In this document: positions 47,458-57,688 of the stretch, piece after piece
How the letters are laid out: each line of letters opens with the position of its first letter
Numbering within the stretch: position 1 is the first letter of the stretch
DNA from: Proteles cristata cristata
Taxonomy: Eukaryota; Chordata; Mammalia; Carnivora; Hyaenidae
Reading direction: 5' to 3'
Assembly (NCBI GenBank): GCA_017311185.1
Contig: JAESUZ010003287.1
Coordinates: forward strand, 310,001-374,000
DNA: 64,000 bases
Position numbers and translations under genes: made by a program
Notes under the pieces: model-generated
What the model saw: the letters and a program-made list of their open reading frames with translations, nothing else
Database searches by the model: none
What the model was told of the DNA's origin: nothing

Positions 47458-48324
47458 CAAAGACACCACAGACTGAAGATAATGCTAACAGCATAAACCC
47501 AAGGAAACCACAGGGCTCATGCTTCTCCTATACCTGGCATAAACTTTTCATCAGCCGTATTACAGTGATGAGAGGAGGCAGGCCAATCACCATCTAATTT
47601 GAGCTGACATGGAACAAGCCTAAAACATTTCCAGGTTTGAAAAACTATGCCTAGATTTGAAGACCAAATGAGTTGTAGATTGTGCTTAGAATAGAGCCTG
47701 GCATACAATAAAGACTATGTGTGTTAGGTATCATCATCGTAGACTAGATAAACAAATATAAGGAATAATAAAGTACATATTGGTGAGAACACCAAGAATT
47801 TCCCACTTTCCTAGGAAGACACTTATTGTTCTGTAGCCATGTTAACAAGTAGCCACCCAACTAGGTCTAAGCCCACTAAATGGATCCAAGACAACTTGCC
47901 TCAGTGAACATGCTTTGACAAGTCAACTGAGGACTCCCCTTAGTGTCTGAAATTCAGCCAATCAGGAAGGAGTTAGTCTGGTGAACACAGCTGTGAATGC
48001 CTAAGCAGTCTTACCTGAGGAGCTGCATGTCAACTCACCCCAAAGATTCACCGATCCCTGAACTTCACACTTCCCCACATCCCTGCCTACATGAGATCAG
48101 CAGTCTGCTCTTCTCAGAGGGATGGTGGTAGACCAGTTCTTCACTACAGTAAGCAATACGCTTGGCTTTAGATACTGATACTGATAGTCACACCTTCTTT
48201 GACTTTCATATTGTGCTTTAATATTTTTTAAACTCCAGCAGAAGTGCATCACTAACATTTGGGGGCCTCTTTTCCTTCTCTTCTAGGTCACATCTCCACT
48301 GCTCAAGACCACATGGAACTTATT
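47458..48324. other. Intergenic downstream of NLRP5
   Basis: A+T-rich unique sequence between the last intergenic SINE and the NLRP5 poly(A) region. Nothing coding is seen. Confidence 0.5.
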
Positions 48325-48611
48325 CCCTAAATGCTCTTAGTGTTTATTTTATTTTCTCTATATTCTCTGAGTAGGACAGACATTTCATAGATACTGAAAT
48401 CCTAGGACTTGAAGGTCACACCCTATGTCAGAGGCAAATCCATAGCCAAGACATATTGGACACACAAGAATCGCTACCAATGAGGGCTTTGTGAAAATCA
48501 GAAATCATATTCCATCTGTGAGAGGGGAGTCCTGGGCATAGCTTGTCCAAGAAGACCGCTTTCAATGTTCCTCCATCAGAATGCATGTGGGTGGGGAGGG
48601 CCTTCACATCT
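48325..48611 (-). other. NLRP5: NLRP5 3' UTR (end approximate)
   Basis: The sequence after the NLRP5 stop on the minus strand runs to overlapping AATAAA signals at 48353-48343. Nothing repeat-like is seen inside. The cleavage site near 48325 is inferred from the usual 15-25-base spacing. Confidence 0.55.
48343..48353 (-). terminator. NLRP5: Overlapping poly(A) signals of NLRP5
   Basis: On the plus strand the sequence is tttattttatt, so the minus strand carries two overlapping AATAAA hexamers about 260 bases after the NLRP5 stop. They are the first canonical signals downstream of the terminal exon. Confidence 0.6.
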
Positions 48612-48744
48612 TCAGTTTTTCCACCAGTACCGGTCATCATCATCAAAAGAATACCAACCGTCCCCAATTACAATGTGTGGCTTGCGTAGCTGCGCCTCCT
48701 TCAGCAGCTTCCTTATTTGAGGGGGATATTGCCATTTCCACAGC
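48612..48744 (-). CDS. NLRP5: NLRP5 terminal coding exon
   Basis: Read on the minus strand, a strong acceptor (cctccttctgcctccccag) ends at 48745. The exon then supplies one base plus 43 codons and a TGA at 48614-48612. The peptide starts LWKWQYPPQIRKLL and ends ...WYSFDDDDRYWWKN, the characteristic acidic/aromatic tail of MATER/NLRP5 as I remember it from human. The single leading G completes a Gly codon with the GG left by the LRR exon at 57518, giving the expected ...LQIIG-LWKW junction. NLRP5 is an oocyte protein of the subcortical maternal complex. This exon closes its LRR domain. It is too short to stand out as an open frame and is separated from the rest of the gene by an 8.8-kb intron. 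Confidence 0.93.
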
Positions 48745-48788
48745 CTGGGGAGGCAGAAGGAGGACATGTTACTCTGGGAATTTGTTTT

Positions 48789-48981
48789 TTTGAAGTTTAT
48801 TTTCAGACAGACAGAGACAGCATGAATGGGGGAAGGGTTGAGAGAGATGGGGAGAATCCCAAGAACCCACCGCTGGCAACGCAGACCCTGACATGGGGCT
48901 TGAACTCACAAACCTTGAGTTCATGACCCGAGGTGAAACCGAGAGTCAGTCACTTAACTGACTGAGACACTCAGGCACTCC
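48789..48981 (-). mobile_element. CanSINE next to the NLRP5 terminal exon
   Basis: A diverged minus-strand copy with 'gggaatttgttt' at both flanks. Its A-rich 3' end lies about 45 bases before the terminal-exon acceptor of NLRP5. Confidence 0.82.
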
Positions 48982-49149
48982 AGGGAATTTGTTTCTGACC
49001 CTTCTCCTTTCTTTAAAGTTCCTGGAAACCCTACCAATGATTTGAAATCTCTTTTTGTACTCTTGAGGAGAAGCAGAAGGTTCCCCATAGAACAAGAGGA
49101 AATCCATACATGGAAAGGCACTCTTCAAAGCGTTGGATGCTACACTGAG

Positions 49150-49381
49150 CTTTTTTTTATTAAAAATTTTTTTTAAGGTTTTATTTATTTTTGAGAGAGA
49201 TAGAGACAGCATGAGCAGGGGAGGGTCAGAAAGAGAGGGAGACACAGAATCTGAAGACAGGCTCCAGGCTCTGAGCTAGCTGTCAGCACAGAACCCCATG
49301 CGGGGCTCAAACCCACGAACTGCGTGATCATGACCTGAGCTGAAGTTGAACGCTCAACCGACTGAGCCACCCAGGTGCCCC
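49150..49381 (-). mobile_element. Felid CanSINE
   Basis: Full copy with perfect duplication acactgagctttt (49142-49154 and 49384-49396), in the last NLRP5 intron. Confidence 0.92.
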
Positions 49382-49429
49382 AACACTGAGCTTTTAGAAG
49401 GATCTGCCCTTCACCATGATCCTGAGTCA

Positions 49430-49690
49430 GGCATGATTATTCATCCATCCACAAACTCCTTGAGAACCTATTTTGTGTTAGGTCCTATTATAGGGTTTGG
49501 AGGCATTAGTAATGAACAAAGTCCCTACCCTTGTGAAGCTTATAAATTCTAGGACAGGAGAGAGAGATAGGTGTTCAAATAGATACAAAGCATCTTCCCC
49601 ATTTTGCAGATAGGGAAAGAGGTTCTTGGAAGGTCCATTAGTAAAATCTAGGTCTGGCTCTTCTATGCTAAGCCCCAGGGTCACAAGCTG
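49430..49690 (+). repeat. L2/MIR-like fragment
   Basis: 'tccttgagaacctattttgt', 'aatgaacaaagtccctaccc' and 'ccattttgcagatagggaaa' occur in order. It ends at the L1 target site. Confidence 0.5.
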
Positions 49691-49699
49691 TGCTTGTCC

Positions 49700-49712
49700 A
49701 AGGCTACACTAC
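49700..49712. repeat. L1 target-site duplication, left copy
   Basis: aaggctacactac directly precedes the T-run of the L1. The partner at 56375-56387 differs by two transitions, which fits an insertion that has aged. Confidence 0.82.
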
Positions 49713-52700
49713 TTTTTTTTTTTTTAAGTTTGTTTTTACTCTCTAGAATTTATTTTTTAAAATTTACATACAAGTTAGTTAGCACATGGTTCAACAATGA
49801 TTACAAGAGTAGATTCCTTAATGCCCTTTACCCATTTAGCCCGTTCCCCCTCCTACAACCCCTCCAGCAAACCTCTGTTCTCTATATGTAAGAGTCTCTT
49901 GTGTTTTGTTCCCCTCCCTGTTTTCATATTATTTTTGCTTCCCTTCCATTATGTTCATCTGTTTTGTATCTTAAAGTCCTCATATGAGTGAAGTCATATG
50001 GTATTTGTCTTTCTCTAATTTCTCTTAGCATAATATCCTCTAGTTTCATTCACAATCTGCAAATGACAAGATTTCATTCTTTTTGATTGCCAAGTAATGC
50101 TCCATTGTATGTAAATATATACCACATCTTCTTTATCTATTCATCCATTGATGGACATTTGGGCTCTTTTCATACTTTGGCTATTGTTCATAGTGTTGCT
50201 ATAAACATTGGGGTGCATGTGTCCCTTCGAAACAGCATACCTCTATAGCCTGGATAAATGCCTAGTAGTGCAATTGCTCAGTCATAGGGTAGTTATATTT
50301 TTAATTTTTTGAGGAACCTCAATACTGTTTTCCAGAGTGGCTTCACCACTTTGCATTCCCACCAGCAGTGCAAAAGAGATCCTCCTTCTCTGCATCCTCA
50401 CCATCATCTGTTGTTGCCTGCGTTATTAATGTTGGCCATTCTGACAGGTGTGAGGTGGTATCTCATTCTGGTTTTGATTTGTATTTCACTGATGATGAAT
50501 GATGTTGAGCATTTTTTCATGTGTCAGTTGGCCATCTGGATGTCTTCTTTGGGGAAGTGTCTATTCATGTTTTTTGCCCATTTCTTCACTGGATTATGTG
50601 TTTTCTTGGGTGTTGAGTTTGGGAAGTTCTGTATAGATTTTGGATACTAGTCATTTGTCTGATATGTTGTTTGCAAATATCTTCTCCCATTCTGTCAGTG
50701 GCCTTTTAGTTTTGCTGATTGTTTCCTGTGCAGAAGCTTCTTATTTTGATGAGATCCCAATAGTTCATTTTTGCTTTGGTGTCCCTTGCCTCCAGAGACA
50801 TGTTGAGTAAGAAGTTGCTGAGGCCAAGGTCAAAGAGATTTTTGCCTGCTTTCTCCTCTAGGATTTTGATGGCTTCCTGTCTTATGTTTAGGTCTTTTGT
50901 CCATTTTGAGTTTATGTTTGTGTATGGTGTAAGAAAGTGGTCCAGGTTCATTTTTATGCATGTTGCTGTCCACTTTTCCCAGCACCATTTGCTTAAGAAA
51001 CTGTCTTTAGTCCTTTGGATATTCTTTCCTGCTTTGCCAAAGATGAGTGGGCCATACATTTGTGGGTCCATTTCTGGGTTCTATATTCTGTTCCATTGAT
51101 CTGAGTGCCTATTTTTGTGCCAGTACCATACTGTCTTGATGATTACAGCTTTGTAATACAACTTGAAGTCCGGGATTGTGATGCCTCCTGCTTTGGTTTT
51201 CTTTGTCAAGATTGCTTTGGTTATTTGGGGTCTTTTCTGGTTCCATACACATTTTGGGATTGTTTGTTCTAGCTCTGTGAAGAATGCTGGTGTTATTTTG
51301 ATAGCGGTTGCATTGACTATGTAGAGTGCTTTGGGTAGTATTCACATTTTAAAAAATATTTGTCCTTCCCATCCAGGAGCATGCAATATTTTTCCTTTTT
51401 TGTGTGTGTGTGTGTGTCTTCAATTTCTTTCATCAGCTTTCTATAGTTTTCAGTGTATAGATTTTTCACCTCTTTGGTTAGATTTATTTCTAGGTGTTTT
51501 ATGGTTTTTGTTGCAATTGTAAATGGGACCGATTCCTTGACTTCTCTTTCTGTTGCTTCATTATTGGTGTATAAAAATGCAACCTATTTCTGTGCATTGA
51601 TTTTATATCCTGCGACTTTGCTGAATTCATGGATCAGTTTTAGCAGGTTTTTGGTGGAATCTTTTGAGCTTTCCATATAGAATAACAATGTCATCTGCAA
51701 AGAGTGAAAGTTTGACCTCCTCCTGGCCAATTCGGATGTCTTTTATTTCTTTGTGTTGTCTGACTGTTGAGGCTGAGATTTCCAATACTATGTTGAGTAA
51801 CAGTGGGGAGAGTGGACATCCCTGTCTTTTTCCTGACCTGAGGGGGAAACTTCTGTTTTTCCCCATTGAGGATGATATTAGCAGTGTGTCTTTCATATAC
51901 GGCTTTTGTGATCTTGAGGTATGATCCTTCTATCCCTACTTTCTTGAGGGTTTTTTTTTTTTATCAAGAAAGGATGCTGTATTTTGTCAGATGCTTTCTC
52001 TGCATCTATTGAGAGGATCATGTGGTTCTTGTCCTTTCTTTTATTGATGCAATGAATCACACCGATTGTTTTGCAGATATTGAACCAGCCCTGGTTCAAA
52101 TCCCACTTGGTCATGGTGAATAATTCTTTTAATGTATTGTTGGATCCAGTTGGCTAGAGTCTTGTTGAGGATTTTTGCGTCCTTGTTCGTCAGAGAAATT
52201 GGTCTATAGTTCTCCTTTTTAGTGAGGTCTTTGCTGGTTTTGGAATCAAGGTAATTCTGGCTTCATAAAAAGAGTTTGGAAGTTTTCCTTCCATTTCTAT
52301 TTTTTGGAGCAGCTTCAAGAGAATAGGTGTTAACTCTTCCTTAAATGTTTGGTAGAATTCCCCTGGAAAGGCATCTGGCCCTGGACTCTTGTTTTTTGGG
52401 AGATTTTTTTTTTTTTATTACTAATTCCATTTCCTTACTGGTTATGGGTTTTTTCAAATTTTCTATTTCTTCCTGTTTCCGTTTTGGTAGTTTATATGTT
52501 TCTAGGAATTTGTCCATTTCTTCCAGATTGCCCATTTTATTGGCATATAATTTCTAATATTCTCTTGTTATTGTTTGTATTTCTGCTGTGTTGGTTGTAA
52601 TCTCTCCTCTTTCATTCTTGACTTTATTTCAGTCTTTTTTTTTTTTTTTTTTTTGGTTAGTCTGACAAGGCGGTTATCAACTTTGTTAATTCTTTCAAAA

Positions 52701-55277
52701 AACCAGCTTCTGGTTTTCATTGCTCTGTTTTGTTGTTTTGTTTGTTTTAGATTTTGGTTTTGATAGCATTGATTTCTGCTCTAGTCTTTATTATTTCCTG
52801 TCTTCTGCTGGTTTGAGGTTTTATTTGCTGTTCTTTTTTCCAGCTCTTTAAGGTGCTGGTTAGGTTGTGTATATGAGACCTTTCTTCCTTCTTTAGGAAC
52901 GCCTGGATTGCTATATACTTCTCTCTTATGACCCCCTTTGTTGTGTCCCAGAGTTTTTGGGCTGTGGTGTTGTCATTTTCATTGGCTTCTGTATACTTTT
53001 CAATTTCCTCCTTAACTTCTTGGTTAGCCCATTTGTTCTTTAGTAAGATGTTCTTTAATCTCCAAGTATTCATGGTCTTTCCACATTTTTCTTGTGGTTG
53101 ATTTCGAGTTTCATAGCATTGTGATATGAAATTATGCACGGTATGATATCGATCTTTTTGTACCTGTTGAGGGCTGATTTGTGTCCCAGTATGTGGTCTA
53201 TTCTGGAGAACGTTCCATGTGCACTGGAGAAGAACGTGTATTCCGTTGCTTTAGAATGAAATGTTCTGAATATATGTGTTAAGTCCATCTGGTCCAATGT
53301 GTCATTCAAAGCCATTGTTTCCTGGTTGATTTTCTGTTTAGGTGATATGTCCATTGCTGTAAGTGGGGTGTTGAAGTCCCCTACTATTATGGTATTATCA
53401 TCAATGAGTTTATGTTTGTGATTAATTGATTTATATATTTGGGTTCTTCCACATTTGGAGCATAAATGTTTACATTTGCTATGTCTTCTTGGTGGATAGA
53501 TCCCTTAATTATCATATAATGCCCTTCTTCATCTCTTGTTACCATCTTTATTTTAAAGTCTAGATTGTCTGATATAAGTATGACTACTCTGGCTTTCTTT
53601 TGGTGGCCATTAGCATGATAGATGGTTTTCCATCCCCTTACTTTCAATCTGGAGGCGTCTTTAGGTCTAGAGTGGGTCTCTCGTAAACAGCATATAGATG
53701 GATCTTGTATTCTTATCCATTCTGTTAACCCTCTATCTTTTGACTGGAGCATTTAGTCCACTGACTTTAAGAGTGAGTACTAAAAGATATGAATTTATTG
53801 CCATTTGTTGCCTGTAGAGTTGGAGTTTCTGGTGGTGTTCTATGGTCATTTCTAGTCTTTGTTGCTTTAGGTATCCCCCCACCCCCATCATTTCTCCCCT
53901 TAGAGAGTGCCCCTTAAAATATCTTGTGAGGCTGGTTTAGTGGTCATGAACTCCTTGAGTTCTTGTTCGTCTGGGAAATTTTTTTATCTCTCCTTCTATT
54001 TTGAATGACAGCTTTGCTGGATAAAGAATTCTTGACTGCATATGTTTCTGATTCAGCACATTGACTATATCCTGCCACTGCTTTCGGGCGTGCCAGTTTC
54101 TGTGGATAGGTCTGCTGTGAAACTGGTCTGTCTTCCCTTGTGGGTTAATGACTTTCTTCCTTGTCTGTCTTTCTTCATGATTCTTTCCTTGCCTGAGTAT
54201 TTTGTGAATTTGACTATGATATGCCTTGTTGGTAGCTGGGTTTTGTTGAATCTTGTGGGAGTCCTCTGTGTGTCTTGGATTTTGATGTCTGTGTCTTTCC
54301 CCAGGTTAGGAAAATTTTCTGCTATGATTTGCTCACATGACCCTTCTATCTCTTTTTCTCTCTCTTCATCTTCTGGGACCCCTATGATTCTGATGTTGGT
54401 CCTTTTTAATGAGTCACTGATACCATAAATTCTTAAATCATGCTCTTTTGCCTTAGTCTCCCTCTTTTTTTTCTGCTTCATTGTTCTCCATAAGTTCGTC
54501 CCCTCTCTTTGTGATTCTCTGCTCTGCCTCATCCATCCTTGCCGCTGTGGCATCTATTTGAGATTGCAGCGCAGTTAAAGCATTTTTTATTTCATCCTGA
54601 CTAGCTTTTATCTCCTCAGAAAGGGATTCTAATCTGTTTTCAACCCCAGCTAGTATTCATATTATCGTGATTCTAAATTCTGGCTCAGATATCTTGCTTG
54701 TATCTGTGTTAAGTCCCTCACTGCCATTTCTGTTCTTTATTTTGGGATGAATTCCTTCATTTCATTATTTTGAAGGAAGAGAAGGAATTAGTAAGGTAAA
54801 AAAAATTAAAATTAAAAAATTAAAAAAATCACCAAAAAAATCAAATAAAGGATGCTAGCTCGTAGGTGTGTTCTGGTCTCATGGTTGAACAGAGCTTGAT
54901 AGATTAGAGAAAAAAGGGAAAAATAAGAAAAAAAGGAAAATGAAAAAATGAATACAATGAAATAGAATAAAATGAAATGATGGAAGTAAAAAAGTGAATT
55001 TGAAAAATTTACAAAGAAGTAGAAAATATAGTAGAAAGAATTAAAGATAAACATTTTTTAGAAATGGAAAATAAAAGCAAATTTGTTCTCTGTTTTCAAG
55101 AAAAGAATATTGAATAGATGGACCAGCGAACAGACTGAAGTACGGTTGAAAGGACATCGTTCCCCCTAGAAGTCGAACTATGTCACTTTACAGTCTGTAA
55201 ACTAAGCAGGTGGAGACTTGTTCCTGAAGAGCCAGGCTGGCCCTGGTGGGCGGGGCTTAGTGTCGCGGCGCCGCCCT

Positions 55278-55292
55278 CCACTAGGTGGCGCC
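55278..55292 (+). promoter_or_regulatory. CTCF-like core motif
   Basis: ccactaggtggcgcc matches the CTCF core (CCASYAGRKGGCRS) at essentially every position. It lies in the L1 5' UTR, inside the last NLRP5 intron. Occupancy is unknown. Confidence 0.5.
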
Positions 55293-55984
55293 GCGTAGCT
55301 GACTGGGGTGGGGCGATGCGGCGTCGGGAGGCGTGCGCGCATGCGCGGGGGCGGGGACAACGGCGTCACCCGGGCTGCCGTCTCCAGCGTGAGAGCTCTG
55401 TGCGCCCCGCACCGGCTCCCGTCCTTGGGCTCCGCTGCCGTCCACGCCGGCTCTTACTCCGTCCGGTTCCAAGGCGTCAGGCTGCCGGGCGGCTCCTGCC
55501 TCCTGAGCGTTACCTCAGCCGCGGCGGGGCTTCCCGAGCCCTCGCTTCTGAGGGGCCGCGGGGTGGGCCGGGACGTCCTCACGGGAGGGTCCCGCCGGGC
55601 GGCGTCGGGTGTCGCCCCGGCCCAGGAACGCCCGGGAGACGGCGCGGGGGCGGGCGCCCCGGGAAGAGCTCAGCGGCCGCGGCTGCCGGGGTCCTGGGCG
55701 CTCGCAGCGCGCGCGGCGCCGGGCTCCCGCCACCCGCCTCGTTCCGGCCCAGCGGGGGCCCCGGCCTGTGGGGAGTCCTCCCAGCAGGGGGCCCCCTCCC
55801 CGGGGGGCCCGAGGACCCCGAGGACCTCGCGCTCGGCTGCTGGGGACCCGCCTTTCCCGCCGGCACAGCGCCAGGTACGCGGCTGTGGAGGTTCGGACTC
55901 GGCCTTCGCCCTGATTACGGTCTTGACGGAGCTTCAGCCCTCCCCGTTCTCCTTCTGAGTCCAGCCCCTTGCGTACTCTCTTCT

Positions 55985-56125
55985 CTCCAGCTGCTTGTGT
56001 GTGTGCCTGTGTGTGCGCGCGCGCGTGTGTGTGTGTGGCGCGCGCGCGCGGCTGTGTGTGTGTGCGCGCGCGCGCGTGTGTGTGTGCCTGTGTGTGCGCG
56101 CGTGTGTGTGTGCGCGCGCTTTCCG
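55985..56125. repeat. Alternating TG/CG dinucleotide tract
   Basis: Blocks of (TG)n alternate with (CG)n for about 135 bases in the L1 5' UTR. Purine-pyrimidine alternation of this kind is prone to Z-DNA. Confidence 0.85.
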
Positions 56126-56374
56126 TACTCTCCCCACGTCTCGGTCCCGTCCCCACAAGCAAAAGCAGCTCCCTGCCCTCCGCGCCTTCTCCCCCAGTTC
56201 ACCTCTCAGTGTTCAAGTTGTGTAGATTGTTGTGTTAATTGTCTCCTCGGTTTTCTAGCTGTGCAGGGTGGTTTAGTGTTGATCTGGCTGTATTTCAGGG
56301 ATGAAAAGTGCAAAAAAAAAAAAAAAACCCAAAAAAACACACCTTCCATGCTGTTCTGCCATCTTGGTCCCTTG

Positions 56375-56387
56375 AAGGCTACGCTGC
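56375..56387. repeat. L1 target-site duplication, right copy
   Basis: aaggctacgctgc directly follows the L1 5' end and pairs with 49700-49712, defining both ends of the element. Confidence 0.82.
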
Positions 56388-56689
56388 TTCTTGAGTGACC
56401 AATACAGATATGCTGTCTTTTGACCCAATCTTCTGCCTTTTCTGCTCATTTGCTGAAGAGATCACTGTAACAGTTCTCCTTGGCCACATGGACATCTCCA
56501 AATACACTAAGTCATGCCTCCCAGTCCATCTTCCCCCTCAGATCCCACACGGCAACCACCCTTGCGTTCTTCCTGGTTACCCTGTATGCCGACGCCCCAC
56601 CCCTGCATAACCCCCACCGCTGTAGGCTGGGCCCTAAGGACAAGACACGCTCTCAGTCGGGCAGTTTCCTATTGATATAAATACAGGAC

Positions 56690-57250
56690 ACCCAACCTCT
56701 ACAGTTGTCCATCTTCACTGTGTTCCAGTGTGCAGTTCAGTGGCGTTAGGTACACTCACACTTGTGCAGCCATCCCCACATTTGTCCTCATAACTTTTCA
56801 TCTTCCCCAACTGAAGCCTTGTGCCCATGAAACACCAACTTCGCATCCATCTCCCCCAGCCTCTGGCAGCAGCACCTACTTTGTCTCTATGGATTTGACT
56901 CCTCTAGGGACCTCACTTAAGTAGCATCATGCAGGATTTGTCTTTTTTGCATCTGACTTATTTCACTTAGCAAAGTGTCCTTAAGGTTCATCCATGTTGT
57001 AATGTGTGTCGGAATTTCCTTTCGTTTTAGTGCTGAATGATACTCCATTGTGTGGAAGTACCACAGTCCATTTACTCATTCACCTGTCAACGAATGCCTG
57101 GGTTGCTTCTACCTTTTGACTGTTGTGAATAATGCTGCTGTCAGCATGAGTGTACAAGTAATTCTTCCACATCCTGGTTTCAGTTCTTTTGTATATGTAC
57201 CCAGAAGTAGGATTGTTGGATCATATACCAATTCTATATTTAGTTTTTTA
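56690..57250 (-). mobile_element. Old L1M 3'-end fragment
   Basis: It reads in reverse orientation as a diverged L1 3' end ('gtgctgaatgatactccatt', 'attgttggatcatat'). It lies just outside the right target-site duplication of the full-length L1. Confidence 0.75.
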
Positions 57251-57517
57251 AGGACGAACATCTTATTTGTATGATGTCCCTCCACTCTTCCTAAGCCCAT
57301 CCAAAAGCAAGCCCTGTGAAATCAGGCACCTTGCCTCTATGCCTGTGTCCCTGTATCTCCAGCACAGTGCCTGGAACACGGTGGGCACGCAGTGGTCTAA
57401 TAACGATGTGGTTGCTGAGCCACAATCTCAACTTCTGGGATAAAGTGTTTCTACACCAACCAGCATGCCTGTAGTACGAGGAGGTTTTTACCTCAGGAGA
57501 CAATGCCAGGAACTTAC

Positions 57518-57688
57518 CCAATTATTTGTAGGTTAGATGTGGGTTGTGCAAAGGCTGGACATAGCTTCATCATTCCTGTGGCGCTGAAATTGTTCCGCAT
57601 CAGGTTTAGGCTGGTCAGGCGTTGGCTGCAGAGGAGAGCTGAGGCCAGTGCCTCACAGCAGTCTGAAGTCAGTCCACATGCCTCCAAC
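57518..57688 (-). CDS. NLRP5: NLRP5 leucine-rich-repeat exon (penultimate)
   Basis: The exon is exactly 171 nt between the acceptor 'caactctacag' (57689 and up) and the donor gg|gtaagt (57517). It translates as one base, 56 codons and two bases. It begins [18 protein letters not shown] and ends ...PTSNLQIIG, i.e. one ribonuclease-inhibitor-type LRR pair (LxxCGLT ... LTSLNLxxNNF). The frame is open and joins the terminal exon in phase. The final LRR pair caps the horseshoe used for partner binding in the oocyte complex. The wording matches human NLRP5 closely as I recall it, more so than other NLRPs. Confidence 0.94.

Larger units (their letters stand above)
49713..56374 (-). mobile_element. 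Near full-length L1 (LINE-1), minus strand, decayed
   Basis: The element reads on the minus strand. Its 5' end at 56374 has the usual L1 start (agggaccaagatggcagaac). A CpG-rich 5' UTR follows (about 56.37-55.2 kb), then a U-rich stretch (about 55.08-54.78 kb), ORF1 (about 54.7-53.9 kb; coiled coil near 54.65-54.5, RNA-binding part in another frame from about 54.49), ORF2 (about 53.8-50.0 kb), a short 3' UTR and a poly(A) seen as the T-run 49713-49725. ORF2 shows the endonuclease signature SRIDHILGHK near 53.2 kb and the reverse-transcriptase FADD box near 51.7 kb. Both ORFs are broken into many short frames, so it cannot encode its own machinery. Imperfect 13-bp target-site duplications flank it (49700-49712 and 56375-56387). 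Confidence 0.92.
55200..56374 (-). promoter_or_regulatory. CpG-rich L1 5' UTR / promoter
   Basis: CpG is dense, unlike the A+T-rich flanks. The segment contains a CTCF-like site (55278-55292) and a long alternating TG/CG tract (about 55992-56120). By position it is the internal promoter of the L1, pointing toward the NLRP5 terminal exon. Promoter activity is inferred from the family, not seen. Confidence 0.65.
48745..57517 (-). other. NLRP5: NLRP5 last intron (8.8 kb), filled by an L1
   Basis: The intron runs from the donor gg|gtaagt (57517) to the acceptor at 48745. It is mostly transposon: a 6.66-kb sense L1 (49713-56374), SINEs at 48789-48981 and 49150-49381, an L2/MIR-like stretch at 49.4-49.7 kb and an old antisense L1M piece at 56.69-57.25 kb. 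Phase is preserved across it (two bases before, one after). Confidence 0.85.

Noticed and set aside
48983..49140. A minus-strand open stretch just upstream of the NLRP5 terminal exon as an additional exon
   Set aside because: It does not resemble an NLRP LRR or tail, lacks a matching 171-nt module, and the 57518-to-48744 junction is already in phase without it.
49950..53800. Reverse-transcriptase and endonuclease frames as host genes
   Set aside because: They are fragments of one L1 ORF2 in successive frames, with frameshifts and stops.
55316..56398. A 360-codon plus-strand frame antisense to the L1 5' UTR
   Set aside because: It could be compared with the primate L1 ORF0, but it runs through the TG/CG repeat and is compositionally biased, with no sign of coding constraint.
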